Origin: Christensenella intestinihominis
GTDB lineage: Bacteria; Bacillota; Clostridia; Christensenellales; Christensenellaceae
Direction of reading: 5' to 3'
NCBI RefSeq assembly: GCF_001678845.1
Contig: NZ_MAIQ01000015.1
Location: 1-34,170 of the forward strand
DNA: 34,170 bases
The first letter of the stretch is position 1. The number at the start of each line of letters is the position of its first letter. The notes under the pieces are model-generated. The model was not told the DNA's origin, did not search any database, and saw only the letters and a program-made list of their open reading frames with translations. The translations under genes and the position numbers were made by a program. Below are positions 16,462 to 24,056 of this stretch, one piece after another.

Positions 16462-17463
16462 ATGGGAAATACAGGCAGCGGCCGGATCAATTCCGAGCTG
16501 CAGACAAAGGCGGCAAGCACGCAACGAAAAACGACGCTGCTCGCGATTGCCGCAATTGTCGTGATTTATATCATATTGAGCGCGGTCACAGAGTGGAGGT
16601 TCCTGACAGGCCCCAATATGCTGGCCATCCTGACCAGCTCGATTGTGCCGGCATTGGTGGTGCTGGGCTTTATCTTCATTTTTACATCGGGAATCATGGA
16701 CCTTTCCACCGGGGCAATGATGATACTGGCAAGCAATGTGGGCGGTATTCTCGCCGTGCAGCTGGGACTTGGTTATTTCGGACTTATCATCGGTTCGGTT
16801 GTAACGGCGATCGGACTGGAATTACTCAATGTAAAATTAATCCTGGTTACAAAAATTCCGGCATGGATTTTTGGGCTGGGAATGACGATGGTATATGAAG
16901 CAATCGGGGCGCTGTATAATGCGGCGATGATTGCGCAGGGAACGCAGTCAATTTCCCTTGGAGACCTCTACCGGGAGCTTGGCGCGCCGCCGGTGAACGT
17001 GATTGTGATTGTGGTATGCGTGGTGGTTGCATTCCTTATTTATAACAGGACAAAGCTGGGCTTTGGGCTGCGGGCAGTCGGCAGTAACAGCGCCGTTGCG
17101 GGAATGATGGGGATTAACGTCGGCAAAACGGTATTGATGGCGAGTGTTGTGGGCGCGATGTTCCTCGGGCTTGCCAGCGCGGTAAATATGAGCTTTGCGG
17201 GGCGTGTAGCGCCGACGACGGGCCTGGCCAGCATATCGGTTATATTTACCCCCCTGGCAGCGTTCCTGCTTGCCAAAGCATTCGACCGGATTTTTAATAT
17301 CACGATAGGAGCGATTATCTGTGCATTCCTGCTGACGTCGATTTTCAACGTGCTGACACTTCTCGGGGTGCCGTCCGGCACGCTGCAGCAGGTGTTCATG
17401 GGCGCTGCCGTAATCATCTGCGGCATCTTGTCACAGAGGAAGTATAAGGGGGTAGTGCAATGA
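16462..17463 (+). CDS. Sugar ABC transporter permease (RbsC-type), first
   Basis: The 333-residue protein has a charged N-terminal tail and about eight to ten hydrophobic segments, and belongs to BPD_transp_2 (CUT2). The conserved loop region GLRAVGSNSAVAGMMGINVGKTVLMASVV contacts the ATPase in this family. It is a membrane subunit of the sugar importer encoded from 15117 to 19921. GGAGG precedes the ATG, and the last four bases (ATGA) overlap the ATPase gene. A second, different permease gene follows the ATPase, so the channel is probably a heterodimer. Confidence 0.92.
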   Translation: MGNTGSGRINSELQTKAASTQRKTTLLAIAAIVVIYIILSAVTEWRFLTGPNMLAILTSSIVPALVVLGFIFIFTSGIMDLSTGAMMILASNVGGILAVQLGLGYFGLIIGSVVTAIGLELLNVKLILVTKIPAWIFGLGMTMVYEAIGALYNAAMIAQGTQSISLGDLYRELGAPPVNVIVIVVCVVVAFLIYNRTKLGFGLRAVGSNSAVAGMMGINVGKTVLMASVVGAMFLGLASAVNMSFAGRVAPTTGLASISVIFTPLAAFLLAKAFDRIFNITIGAIICAFLLTSIFNVLTLLGVPSGTLQQVFMGAAVIICGILSQRKYKGVVQ

Positions 17464-18968
17464 ACGGAGCTGAGAAAACTATTTTCCGTGCGGAACATAT
17501 GAAAAAATATTTCGGCGCAACCCATGCGAACGACGATGTTTCCATTACGCTGGAAGCGGGGGAGGTGCGCGGACTGATCGGCGAGAACGGTTCGGGAAAA
17601 TCCACGCTGATCTCTATGATTGCGGGGCTTGCCCCGAAGGACAGCGGGGAAATGACGATGAACGGCGCGGCCTACCTTCCGGAAAACCCGATTGACGCAG
17701 GCGACCATAAGATTGGTACGGTCGTCCAGGAGCTGGGCCTTGTCGACGGCCTGCCGATTGGCGTGAATATCTTCCTCGGAAGGACGCAGCGCTTTGAAAA
17801 GGGCGGCGTGCTGGATATGAAGGCGCTCTACAAAGCCGCGGCGGAGCAGTTTGAAAAATGGAATTTCCCCGTGTTCCCGGTGCAGTCGATGACGGGCTCG
17901 CTCTCTGTGGAGGAAAAGAAAATCGTAGAGCTGATCCGCGCGCTTTCCATCGGTCCCGACCTGTTGATTCTGGACGAGATTACCCAGGCGCTTTCCCTCA
18001 ATTACCGGGATATCCTCTTTGAGGTGATTAAGAAATTCAGGAACGACGGAAAAACGGTTTTGATGGTGACGCACGATGTGGAAGAAATGATCGAAGTGAC
18101 GGACAGCATCACAATCATGCGGGACGGAAAAATTGTGGGGACGTGCCGGTGCGACGAGGTTTCCCCGGACGACGTGAAGCGGATGATGGTCGGCCGGGAC
18201 CTTGAAGGGGCATATTACCGCAGCGACCAGAAGGAAAGCTTTGAAGACGAGGTTGTCCTGAGCGTCAAGGGCCTCACGAGCGATGCGTTTGAAGGAATCA
18301 GCTTTGATCTGCACAGGGGCGAAATACTTGGCTTTTGCGGCCTTTCGGGGGCGGGCATCCACGAGCTGGCGGAAACCCTCTTTGCGGTGCGCCCGTCACA
18401 AGCGGGCACAATACGGCTCACCCAAACGGGCGCTGTGGTGAAAAGCCCCCGGCAGGCGATGCTGGAAAAGATGGGCTATGTCCCCAAGGACAGGGATAAA
18501 CAGGCCCTGATGGTGAATGATTCCATCGAGGATAACGTATGCCTGGCGGCTGTAGATATGACGGAAGGAAAGCTTGGCTTTTTAAGCCCCAAACGGCGGC
18601 GGGAGGTCAGCAAACGGGTCGTTCAGAAATTCGAGGTAAAGACAAAGGGCATTGCGCAGGTAATCAGCGGTCTTTCCGGCGGAAACCGGCAAAAGGTGAA
18701 CCTTGGCCGGTGGATGATACAGGATAAGGAAGTGCTGATCCTGGACTGCCCGACGCGCGGCGTGGACGTGGGGGTTAAATCCTATATTTACCGTTCCATG
18801 CTGGAAGCAAAGAAGCAGGGAGTTGCCATGATCGTCGTATCGGACGAGCTGCCCGAGCTGATTGGCATGGCGGACACCCTGATGGTGATGAAGGCAGGAA
18901 AGCTCGCCGCGGTTATGAAGAGGAGCGAGGTCTTTACGGAAGAAAAAATAATCGAGGTGATGCTGTAA
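17460..18968 (+). CDS. Sugar ABC transporter ATP-binding protein (RbsA/MglA-type, two NBDs)
   Basis: The 502-residue protein is a tandem-NBD CUT2 ATPase. NBD1 has Walker A GENGSGKST (41-49), a degenerate signature (LSVEEKK), Walker B LLILDEITQ and a switch histidine in VTHD. NBD2 lacks a normal Walker A (CGLSGAGIHE) but keeps the signature LSGGNRQKV. In its Walker B the expected catalytic Glu is Cys430 (LILDCPTRGVDVG). One site is probably catalytic and the other structural. It overlaps the upstream permease by four bases and the downstream permease by one, which is typical tight coupling. Confidence 0.93.
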   Translation: MNGAEKTIFRAEHMKKYFGATHANDDVSITLEAGEVRGLIGENGSGKSTLISMIAGLAPKDSGEMTMNGAAYLPENPIDAGDHKIGTVVQELGLVDGLPIGVNIFLGRTQRFEKGGVLDMKALYKAAAEQFEKWNFPVFPVQSMTGSLSVEEKKIVELIRALSIGPDLLILDEITQALSLNYRDILFEVIKKFRNDGKTVLMVTHDVEEMIEVTDSITIMRDGKIVGTCRCDEVSPDDVKRMMVGRDLEGAYYRSDQKESFEDEVVLSVKGLTSDAFEGISFDLHRGEILGFCGLSGAGIHELAETLFAVRPSQAGTIRLTQTGAVVKSPRQAMLEKMGYVPKDRDKQALMVNDSIEDNVCLAAVDMTEGKLGFLSPKRRREVSKRVVQKFEVKTKGIAQVISGLSGGNRQKVNLGRWMIQDKEVLILDCPTRGVDVGVKSYIYRSMLEAKKQGVAMIVVSDELPELIGMADTLMVMKAGKLAAVMKRSEVFTEEKIIEVML

Positions 18969-19921
18969 TGAAAAAAGATTTCTGGACATTTTTCCAGCGG
19001 CTGTTCCCGTTTGTCGGCCTGATTGTTATTATTGTCATTTTTACAATTATCAACCAGGGCAATATGTGGTCGGCAACCAACCTGCTTACGGTAATCAGCA
19101 TTATGATTCCTCTTTGCCTGGGCGGCGGCGGGATGGTATTTGTCGCGGCGCAGGGAAGCACCGATCTTTCCATGGGCTCGCTGGTGGCGCTGTGCGGGAC
19201 AATTGCCGGGATTGCAAGCATGTCCCTTGGCTTCTGGGCCTTTATATTGATCTCGCTGGGGGTTGGAATCGGCGTGGGGATTCTTAACGGCGTAATTATC
19301 AGCAAATGCAAGGTATCTTCCCTGATGGTTACCCTGGCAATGCTGATCGCGCTGCGCGCGCTGGTGGCATTTATTACCAACGGGCAGGTATTCTTCGTGG
19401 ATCAGCAGATTTTGATGCTGAACCGTATGGAGATTAAGCTGCCGATTTTCCTCGGGGTGATCGCCCTGATGTGGTATTTGTTTGAATATACGAAAATTGG
19501 ATATTTCTCACGGTGTATGGGCGAAAACCAGACGGTGGGTAAATTCGCCGGGATTTCAGTTGCAAAATACCAAATCCTGGGCTTCGCCCTTTCGGGGGCG
19601 ATGGCCGGTATGATCGGGATTTTCACGGTGGGCAACATTGGCGGGATTTCCCCGACGATGGGAAATTTCCTGGAGCTGCAGGTTATGATTGCGATGTTCG
19701 TGGGCGGCGTTCCCGTTACGGGCGGCGCAGGCAGCAAATTTTATAAGGTGGTCGTCGGCGCTCTGATGCTTGCGTTCCTGCAAAACGGATTGACGGTCAG
19801 CCGCGTGAGCGCGGAGATGTCCGAACTGATCCAGGGGATTATCCTGATTTGCGTGGTATTCTTCGGGCTGTTTGTCCGCCAGAAATATATCCAGCGGCAG
19901 ATCGCGCGGGAGCTGCAATAA
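18968..19921 (+). CDS. Sugar ABC transporter permease (RbsC-type), second
   Basis: The 317-residue integral membrane protein of BPD_transp_2 has many hydrophobic segments and motifs GGGGMVFVAAQGSTDLSMGS and GENQTVGKFAGISVAKYQ. It starts inside the ATPase stop codon (taATG). It is the last gene of the operon and is followed by a strong terminator. It differs clearly from the first permease, so the pair is likely a heteromeric channel. Confidence 0.92.
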   Translation: MKKDFWTFFQRLFPFVGLIVIIVIFTIINQGNMWSATNLLTVISIMIPLCLGGGGMVFVAAQGSTDLSMGSLVALCGTIAGIASMSLGFWAFILISLGVGIGVGILNGVIISKCKVSSLMVTLAMLIALRALVAFITNGQVFFVDQQILMLNRMEIKLPIFLGVIALMWYLFEYTKIGYFSRCMGENQTVGKFAGISVAKYQILGFALSGAMAGMIGIFTVGNIGGISPTMGNFLELQVMIAMFVGGVPVTGGAGSKFYKVVVGALMLAFLQNGLTVSRVSAEMSELIQGIILICVVFFGLFVRQKYIQRQIARELQ

Positions 19922-19958
19922 AAAACAGCTTAACATAGTTCTTTTTTACTTCCTTTTG

Positions 19959-20003
19959 GATGCACGGCGTTTTACAGGGATAGCGCCGTGCATCTTTTTT
20001 TTT
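19959..20003 (+). terminator. Intrinsic terminator of the sugar operon
   Basis: gatgcacggcg (19959-19969) pairs with cgccgtgcatc (19984-19994), followed by a run of about nine T. Confidence 0.9.
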
Positions 20004-20017
20004 GCGCAGCAATAATG

Positions 20018-20053
20018 AAAAAAGGCCATTCTAAAGTCAGAATGGTCCTTTTT
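20018..20053 (-). terminator. Intrinsic terminator of the DUF308 gene
   Basis: On the minus strand aaaaaggaccattct pairs with agaatggcctttttt (one bulged base), with a T-run following. It may also act on the plus strand. Confidence 0.8.
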
Positions 20054-20078
20054 AAGTGAAACGTTTTTTCGGAAACGC

Positions 20079-20579
20079 TTATTTTTTGCCGGAGAACCAC
20101 TGCACTACAGTGATAATTCCGAAAATAATCAGGAAAATGCCAAGCAGCGTCCCGAGGAAGTTTGCGCCTGCCGCCATGCAGATCAGCACAACAACGCCGA
20201 GGATTATGGTGATGATGGACAAAATTTTTGACGCCATGCTGCTGTTCGGGGCGGTTGTCAGGCTGATAACGCCGTTTACGATCATCCAGATGCCAACGAT
20301 CAGCGGAAGCACGATCCCGGCGGCCGGTCCGCGGAAAGCAATCAGCAGGATACCGAGGATGGCCACGATTATGGGAACGGTGTAGGCGCCGAACACCCCG
20401 GAATTTTCCGTGCGCTTACTGTAATTGGAAATGATCGTAATTGCGCCGTAAGCGATCATGATAATGCCGAGGATGAGGATAATGACTTCCATTCCTCCGA
20501 CAGGGTTGAGAAGCAGGGCAATTCCTATAATAAAGAGAATAATGCCCAGGATCAGATTTAAGATATTGTTTTGTTTCAT
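20079..20579 (-). CDS. DUF308 / HdeD-like membrane protein
   Basis: The 166-residue, very hydrophobic protein has about six transmembrane segments in three similar pairs (LGIILFIIGIALLLNPVGG, ILGIIMIAYGAI, IVGIWMIVNGVISL). This is the pattern of DUF308, the HdeD acid-resistance family. The function in Firmicutes is not established; a membrane role under stress is likely. GGAGG lies nine bases before the ATG. The gene is transcribed away from the small charged-protein genes to its right, and the region between them holds several palindromes that could coordinate both sides. Confidence 0.85.
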   Translation of the reverse strand: MKQNNILNLILGIILFIIGIALLLNPVGGMEVIILILGIIMIAYGAITIISNYSKRTENSGVFGAYTVPIIVAILGILLIAFRGPAAGIVLPLIVGIWMIVNGVISLTTAPNSSMASKILSIITIILGVVVLICMAAGANFLGTLLGIFLIIFGIITVVQWFSGKK

Positions 20580-20897
20580 TTTAAAAGTCCTCCATTTTTT
20601 TTAAATGATTTGCATCCTATGATTAACCGCTCCGGGTTTACCGTAAACCATTTCATGAAATCTTTAATCTTTCTTGGTATCGTGACGGCGGAAAATGGAC
20701 CCCTAAAAAGAGTCCCTAAATTTTAATCTTTTAAGATTTTCATCAAAAAGTGCTTTGTGGAGCGGAATTTTGAAAGCCGCGGGAAGCCCGGAAGATTAAA
20801 ACAGGCCCTTTATGCGTTTAGGAAAGATGGGCGGGGTTAAAAATGGAAACACAGCAACCGGGGAGCTTCCCGGAACAAAAAGAATGGAGGAATCAAC
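20580..20897. promoter_or_regulatory. Divergent control region with three palindromes
   Basis: This 318-base region has no gene. It contains gtttaccgtaaac (20636-20648), atttcatgaaat (20650-20661) and aatctt-tt-aagatt (20725-20738). The first two are almost adjacent, upstream of the DUF308 gene. They look like operator sites shared by or between the divergent stress-type genes. I do not see an unambiguous promoter pair. Confidence 0.45.
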
Positions 20898-21179
20898 ATG
20901 TACAAAGAAGAAAAAATCAATCGGCTGCAGGAAGATGTAGCGAATGAACAAAAAAAAGCGGCGGACAAACTGGACAAGCTGGATTCAAAAATTAAGGTAG
21001 AAGAACTGAAGGCGCAGAAGAAACTGACGAAGCTTGAAAGCAAACGCGATGTGGAAATGAAGCTGGCCCAAAAGGACGCCGTGGAAATGAAAAACGACGC
21101 GCGTATCGAGCAAAAGACGCAGGAAACGGAAGCCGCCAAAGACATCAGGCAAAATGTGAGCGGAAATGCACATATGTAA
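20898..21179 (+). CDS. Small charged coiled-coil protein
   Basis: The 93-residue protein is almost entirely Lys, Glu, Asp, Gln and Ala, with heptad-like spacing (DKLDKLDSKIKVEELKAQKK), so it is probably one long helix or coiled coil. There is no signal peptide, membrane segment or known motif. GGAGG precedes the ATG at good spacing. It is the first gene of a three-gene group. I do not recognise its family; a stress or general-protection role is a guess from composition and neighbours. Confidence 0.7.
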   Translation: MYKEEKINRLQEDVANEQKKAADKLDKLDSKIKVEELKAQKKLTKLESKRDVEMKLAQKDAVEMKNDARIEQKTQETEAAKDIRQNVSGNAHM

Positions 21180-21198
21180 ATAAAGGAGGAATAAAATC

Positions 21199-21762
21199 AT
21201 GGCACAGATGCAGACAGAGCATAAAACAGACAAAAGCGCCGGTGAAGTCATCGGCAGCGTATTGAACCAGGCAAAGGACGGACTGATCTCCTTTGGCGAG
21301 ACAATCGCCAATAAGTCCAAGGAGATGGTGAACACCGCAAAGGTGAACGCACAGGTTGCGGCGCTCCAAAAGGAGAATGACGAAAACTACATTAAACTGG
21401 GAAAAATGGTCCGTGAAAAGGAAGAATATACGGATGAAATGCGCGAAATCGGCAAAAAGATTGACGAAAATGAAGACCAGATTAAGGAAATAGAAGCGCA
21501 GCAAAACGACGGTGAATCCGGCGAAAAAGGACAGGATATGAAAAATTCCTCACAGGAGGAAAAAGGAGACAATGAGTCCTCACGCCAGGAGGTAAAAGCA
21601 TCGGAAGACGGGAACGGCGATTCCAAAGAAAAAACGGAAGTGAAGATGTCCGCAGACGATGACCAGGCGGACAGCGCACAGGAAGACGTCAACCGGCAAT
21701 ACCAGGCTTCGTCGGACCAAACCGTAGATAAGGTGAAATCCCAGCAGGTATATCACGTATAA
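21199..21762 (+). CDS. Acidic coiled-coil protein with disordered tail
   Basis: Residues 1-110 of 187 form a helical region (GETIANKSKEMVNTAKVNAQ, then LQKENDENYIKLGKMVREKE). It resembles the N-terminal helices of Firmicutes zinc-ribbon proteins of the KTKDMADIAKLN type, but no zinc ribbon follows. Residues 110-187 are Glu/Asp/Ser/Lys-rich and probably disordered. It starts 20 bases after the previous gene with AGGAGG, so it is cotranscribed. Function unknown. Confidence 0.75.
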   Translation: MAQMQTEHKTDKSAGEVIGSVLNQAKDGLISFGETIANKSKEMVNTAKVNAQVAALQKENDENYIKLGKMVREKEEYTDEMREIGKKIDENEDQIKEIEAQQNDGESGEKGQDMKNSSQEEKGDNESSRQEVKASEDGNGDSKEKTEVKMSADDDQADSAQEDVNRQYQASSDQTVDKVKSQQVYHV

Positions 21763-21839
21763 GCCGCTGTGCGGAAAAACCAGCACGTATACGCGGGCAA
21801 ACCGCCGGCGTTTACAATAAAAAATGGAGGAATAAATTT

Positions 21840-21995
21840 ATGGAAACAACAAGAAAGACAAAATCTACCCCGCATAAGGACGTAGAAAAGAAGACGAGCA
21901 AATATGCAGACGGCAGCAAGAAAGTGGAAAAGACCACGGCTAAGAAAAAGCTCGACGGTTCCACGAAAGTGACGCATAAAGTCGAAGCAAAATAA
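21840..21995 (+). CDS. Tiny lysine-rich basic protein
   Basis: The 51-residue protein contains about 30% lysine and two similar segments (ADGSKKVEK and LDGSTKVTHK). GGAGG lies nine bases before the ATG, at the same spacing as its two upstream neighbours, and a terminator follows the group. Composition suggests nucleic-acid or polyanion binding. I do not recognise a family. It could easily be missed by length filters. Confidence 0.65.
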   Translation: METTRKTKSTPHKDVEKKTSKYADGSKKVEKTTAKKKLDGSTKVTHKVEAK

Positions 21996-22040
21996 AGCGC
22001 CGGACTGACACCTCTTGCCCCTGAAACGGGGAACCATAAA

Positions 22041-22088
22041 ACAGCTTCCGAAGCCGGAAAACAGGTTCTGGCAGCGGAAGCTGTTTTT
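22041..22088 (+). terminator. Terminator after the small charged-protein group
   Basis: acagcttccg (22041-22050) pairs with cggaagctgt (22075-22084), with an inner gcc/ggc pair and five T at the end. Confidence 0.8.
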
Positions 22089-22135
22089 GCTGTTCCTTAC
22101 CGGGCGAAAAAATTTTCATAAAGAGCACGGAATGC

Positions 22136-22165
22136 TTGACAAAATAACGCGTTTCGTGCTATATT
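22136..22165 (+). promoter_or_regulatory. Strong sigma-A promoter of the cold-shock gene
   Basis: ttgaca (22136-22141), an 18-base spacer, and an extended -10 tgc-tatatt (22157-22165). Transcription should start near 22172, giving a leader of about 180 nt. Confidence 0.8.
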
Positions 22166-22199
22166 CAAATCAGCAGTTCGGATGTAGTATTAATGATTT

Positions 22200-22255
22200 C
22201 ACATATTTTGCAAGTCATTTATTACGGTAGATGCTTTGCAAAATATGTGTTTTTT
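22200..22255 (+). terminator. Terminator-like hairpin inside the cold-shock leader
   Basis: cacatattttgcaa (22200-22213) and ttgcaaaatatgtg (22236-22249) are perfect inverted 14-mers followed by six T. They lie downstream of the promoter and upstream of the coding region. A second, GC-rich hairpin follows at about 22281-22306. The arrangement suggests premature termination or a temperature-dependent switch in the leader. Confidence 0.7.
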
Positions 22256-22353
22256 GTTTCATGGCCGGGTTACGGCCTGTGATACCGGGGCAAAAGCCCG
22301 GGTATTCGGCAAGCGCCCGTACGTGGGTTATTATTATTAGGAGGTACTGGTTG

Positions 22354-22566
22354 ATGAACAGCGGTACGGTAAAATGGTTCAATGCAGAAAAAGGATTTGG
22401 CTTTATCTCGGATGACAATGGTGGCGATGATGTATTCGTACACTTCTCGGCGATCCAGACTGATGGATATAAGACACTTTCCGAAGGTCAAAAAGTAACG
22501 TATGACACAGAGCAGGATACGCGCGACTCGAGCAAAATCCGTGCGGTCAACGTTTGCCCCGTATAA
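22354..22566 (+). CDS. csp: Cold-shock protein (CspA family)
   Basis: The 70-residue single cold-shock domain has RNP1 KGFGFI and RNP2 VFVHF. It binds single-stranded RNA/DNA and acts as an RNA chaperone. The start at 22354 is set by AGGAGG nine bases upstream and by the usual family start ([10 protein letters not shown]). The long leader with stable hairpins fits control at the mRNA level. A bidirectional terminator follows. Confidence 0.95.
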   Translation: MNSGTVKWFNAEKGFGFISDDNGGDDVFVHFSAIQTDGYKTLSEGQKVTYDTEQDTRDSSKIRAVNVCPV

Positions 22567-22580
22567 GAAAGCATGAATCA

Positions 22581-22610
22581 AAAAAACACTCCCGAAAGGG
22601 AGTGTTTTTT
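22581..22610. terminator. Bidirectional terminator between csp and thioredoxin
   Basis: aaaaaacactccc and gggagtgtttttt form a perfect stem with a gaaa tetraloop, working for both converging genes. Confidence 0.92.
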
Positions 22611-22662
22611 GTTGCGTTTCAAATCCCTTATCCGCATTTATACGGAAGAAGGATGAATGGAA

Positions 22663-22980
22663 TTATGCGTTTTCAATAAAGTCGATAATTTCTTCTTTCG
22701 ATTTTACACCCACAAACTTGGACATCTTTGCGCCGCCGTCAAACAGGTAAACCGTGGGGATGGACATTACGCCATACTGCTGGGCAAGCCCCTGCGCTTC
22801 GTCGACGTTGACCTTTACGATTTTTATACGGTCGCCAAGGGCATCCGCAACTTCTTCAAGAATCGGCCCGAGCATCTGGCACGGTCCGCACCAGTCGGCA
22901 TAAAAATCAACCAATACAATTCCTTTTTGCTGAATCACTTCGGCATCGAACTGGGCTTCATTAATGTGTTTAATATTCAT
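22663..22980 (-). CDS. trxA: Thioredoxin
   Basis: The 105-residue protein has the active site WCGPC (C31, C34) and the conserved cis-proline loop SIPT. It is a general cytoplasmic disulfide reductant. The ATG at 22980 is preceded by GAGGAG at eight bases; an upstream in-frame ATG would place that site inside the gene. A dyad atatgcg...cgcatat (23030-23058) lies upstream and may be an operator. The next gene upstream encodes a GT-GtrA fusion. Confidence 0.95.
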   Translation of the reverse strand: MNIKHINEAQFDAEVIQQKGIVLVDFYADWCGPCQMLGPILEEVADALGDRIKIVKVNVDEAQGLAQQYGVMSIPTVYLFDGGAKMSKFVGVKSKEEIIDFIENA

Positions 22981-23064
22981 TTGATCCACTCCTCGCAAAT
23001 ATTCTTGCTTATTATTAAACAGTCTCGGAATATGCGAAACATCTAATTACACGCATATGGAGGA

Positions 23065-23994
23065 TTATTTTAACAATCCCTTGCTTTCCTTGAACACCCA
23101 ATCCCTTTGCAGGGTAAAGCTTGCAAGGAAGATCACCAGGTCCACAATAACCTTTAACATGGTGTTGACCGCGTCGCCGCCGCCCAAAAGCGAGCCGATA
23201 CCCCATACAAGCAGCCATGAGGCGACAAGCTGGCCAACCGCGAGGATCACGAAACGCACCACAGCCCCCGTGGATTTGGCGTTGGAGTTAAAGACAGCCC
23301 CGCGGTTCAAAAGATAGGTTGCAATCGAGCAAAGGATGCGGGACAGCACGGTGGCGGTAAGGATTTTAAATTCGTCGTCCATGCCGGAAAACAGCTTCTG
23401 GAATACATAAAACGTGCCGATATCCACCAGGTAGGCAATGAAAGCGGCAATGCTGAATTTGATGAATACCTGGTAGAGCTTGCCGGTGGAAAGGAGAATG
23501 TTCCAGCCGGGCGCTTCATTTGCGGAAGCTTCCACAGGGACGCTTTCCACGGCAATATTCCCGGAACGCGCAGCGAGGGGAATATTTTGGAAAAAGGCCC
23601 TGTCCTTTGTTTTCGTGCACGAAATGGTTTCGAGGACATCGCGGGACATCCCGTAGAGCGAGGTCGTGATATCCTTTGCCTCGATGCCCGAAAGGAATCC
23701 ATAAATATTTTGCGGAAGGGATTTTTTTTCGGGCAGAACGCGTTCGCCCAGATAAACCTTCGACGCATCCGCGAGCAGCGCGTCCGCAACCTTCAGCACG
23801 TCCGCCGCGGAAAACCCGTCGCCGGCCCGCAAGGTGAGAAACAGTTTTGCTTCCGAACCCGCCAAGGCGTTTCCAAGGCCTTTGCACAGCCCGGAGTCTT
23901 TTAAGACCTCCACGGGCATACCCGCCCGCGCCAGTTCCTGTTCCAGATTTTCATTATGCCCGAACAGCAGGACATTGCAATTTTCGTAATTCAT
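23065..23994 (-). CDS. GtrA-type membrane protein fused to a degenerate glycosyltransferase
   Basis: Residues ~1-165 of 309 resemble the C-terminal half of a DPM1-like GT2 enzyme (YLGERVLPEKK, TSLYGMSRDVLETI, IAVESVPVEA). There is no VVIPAYNE start and no DXD, so catalysis is unlikely. Residues ~175-305 are a four-segment GtrA domain (FIKFSIAAFIAYLVDIGTFY, ending QRDWVFK), a family thought to move polyprenol-phosphate sugars across the membrane. The ATG lies only three or so bases behind the predicted transcription start and has no ribosome binding site, so the mRNA may be leaderless. The promoter spacer contains a LexA-like box. The two-domain glycosyltransferase gene lies just upstream, and both may serve cell-surface glycan assembly. 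Confidence 0.8.
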   Translation of the reverse strand: MNYENCNVLLFGHNENLEQELARAGMPVEVLKDSGLCKGLGNALAGSEAKLFLTLRAGDGFSAADVLKVADALLADASKVYLGERVLPEKKSLPQNIYGFLSGIEAKDITTSLYGMSRDVLETISCTKTKDRAFFQNIPLAARSGNIAVESVPVEASANEAPGWNILLSTGKLYQVFIKFSIAAFIAYLVDIGTFYVFQKLFSGMDDEFKILTATVLSRILCSIATYLLNRGAVFNSNAKSTGAVVRFVILAVGQLVASWLLVWGIGSLLGGGDAVNTMLKVIVDLVIFLASFTLQRDWVFKESKGLLK

Positions 23995-24003
23995 AATGCT
24001 ACT

Positions 24004-24032
24004 ATTTTATCATTGAACGCACGTTCATGCAA
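24004..24032 (-). promoter_or_regulatory. Promoter of the GT-GtrA gene
   Basis: On the minus strand: ttgcat (-35), a 17-base spacer and taaaat (-10), with the start codon about 10 bases after the -10 box. Confidence 0.6.
24014..24027. promoter_or_regulatory. LexA-type (SOS) box
   Basis: tgaacgcacgttca is a perfect 14-base dyad. Its core gaac-gcac-gttc fits the Gram-positive LexA consensus GAACRNRYGTTC at every defined position. It fills most of the -35/-10 spacer, which is the ideal place for a repressor. Confidence 0.55.
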
Positions 24033-24056
24033 TGAAAAGTAGTGGCGGCCCATAGA

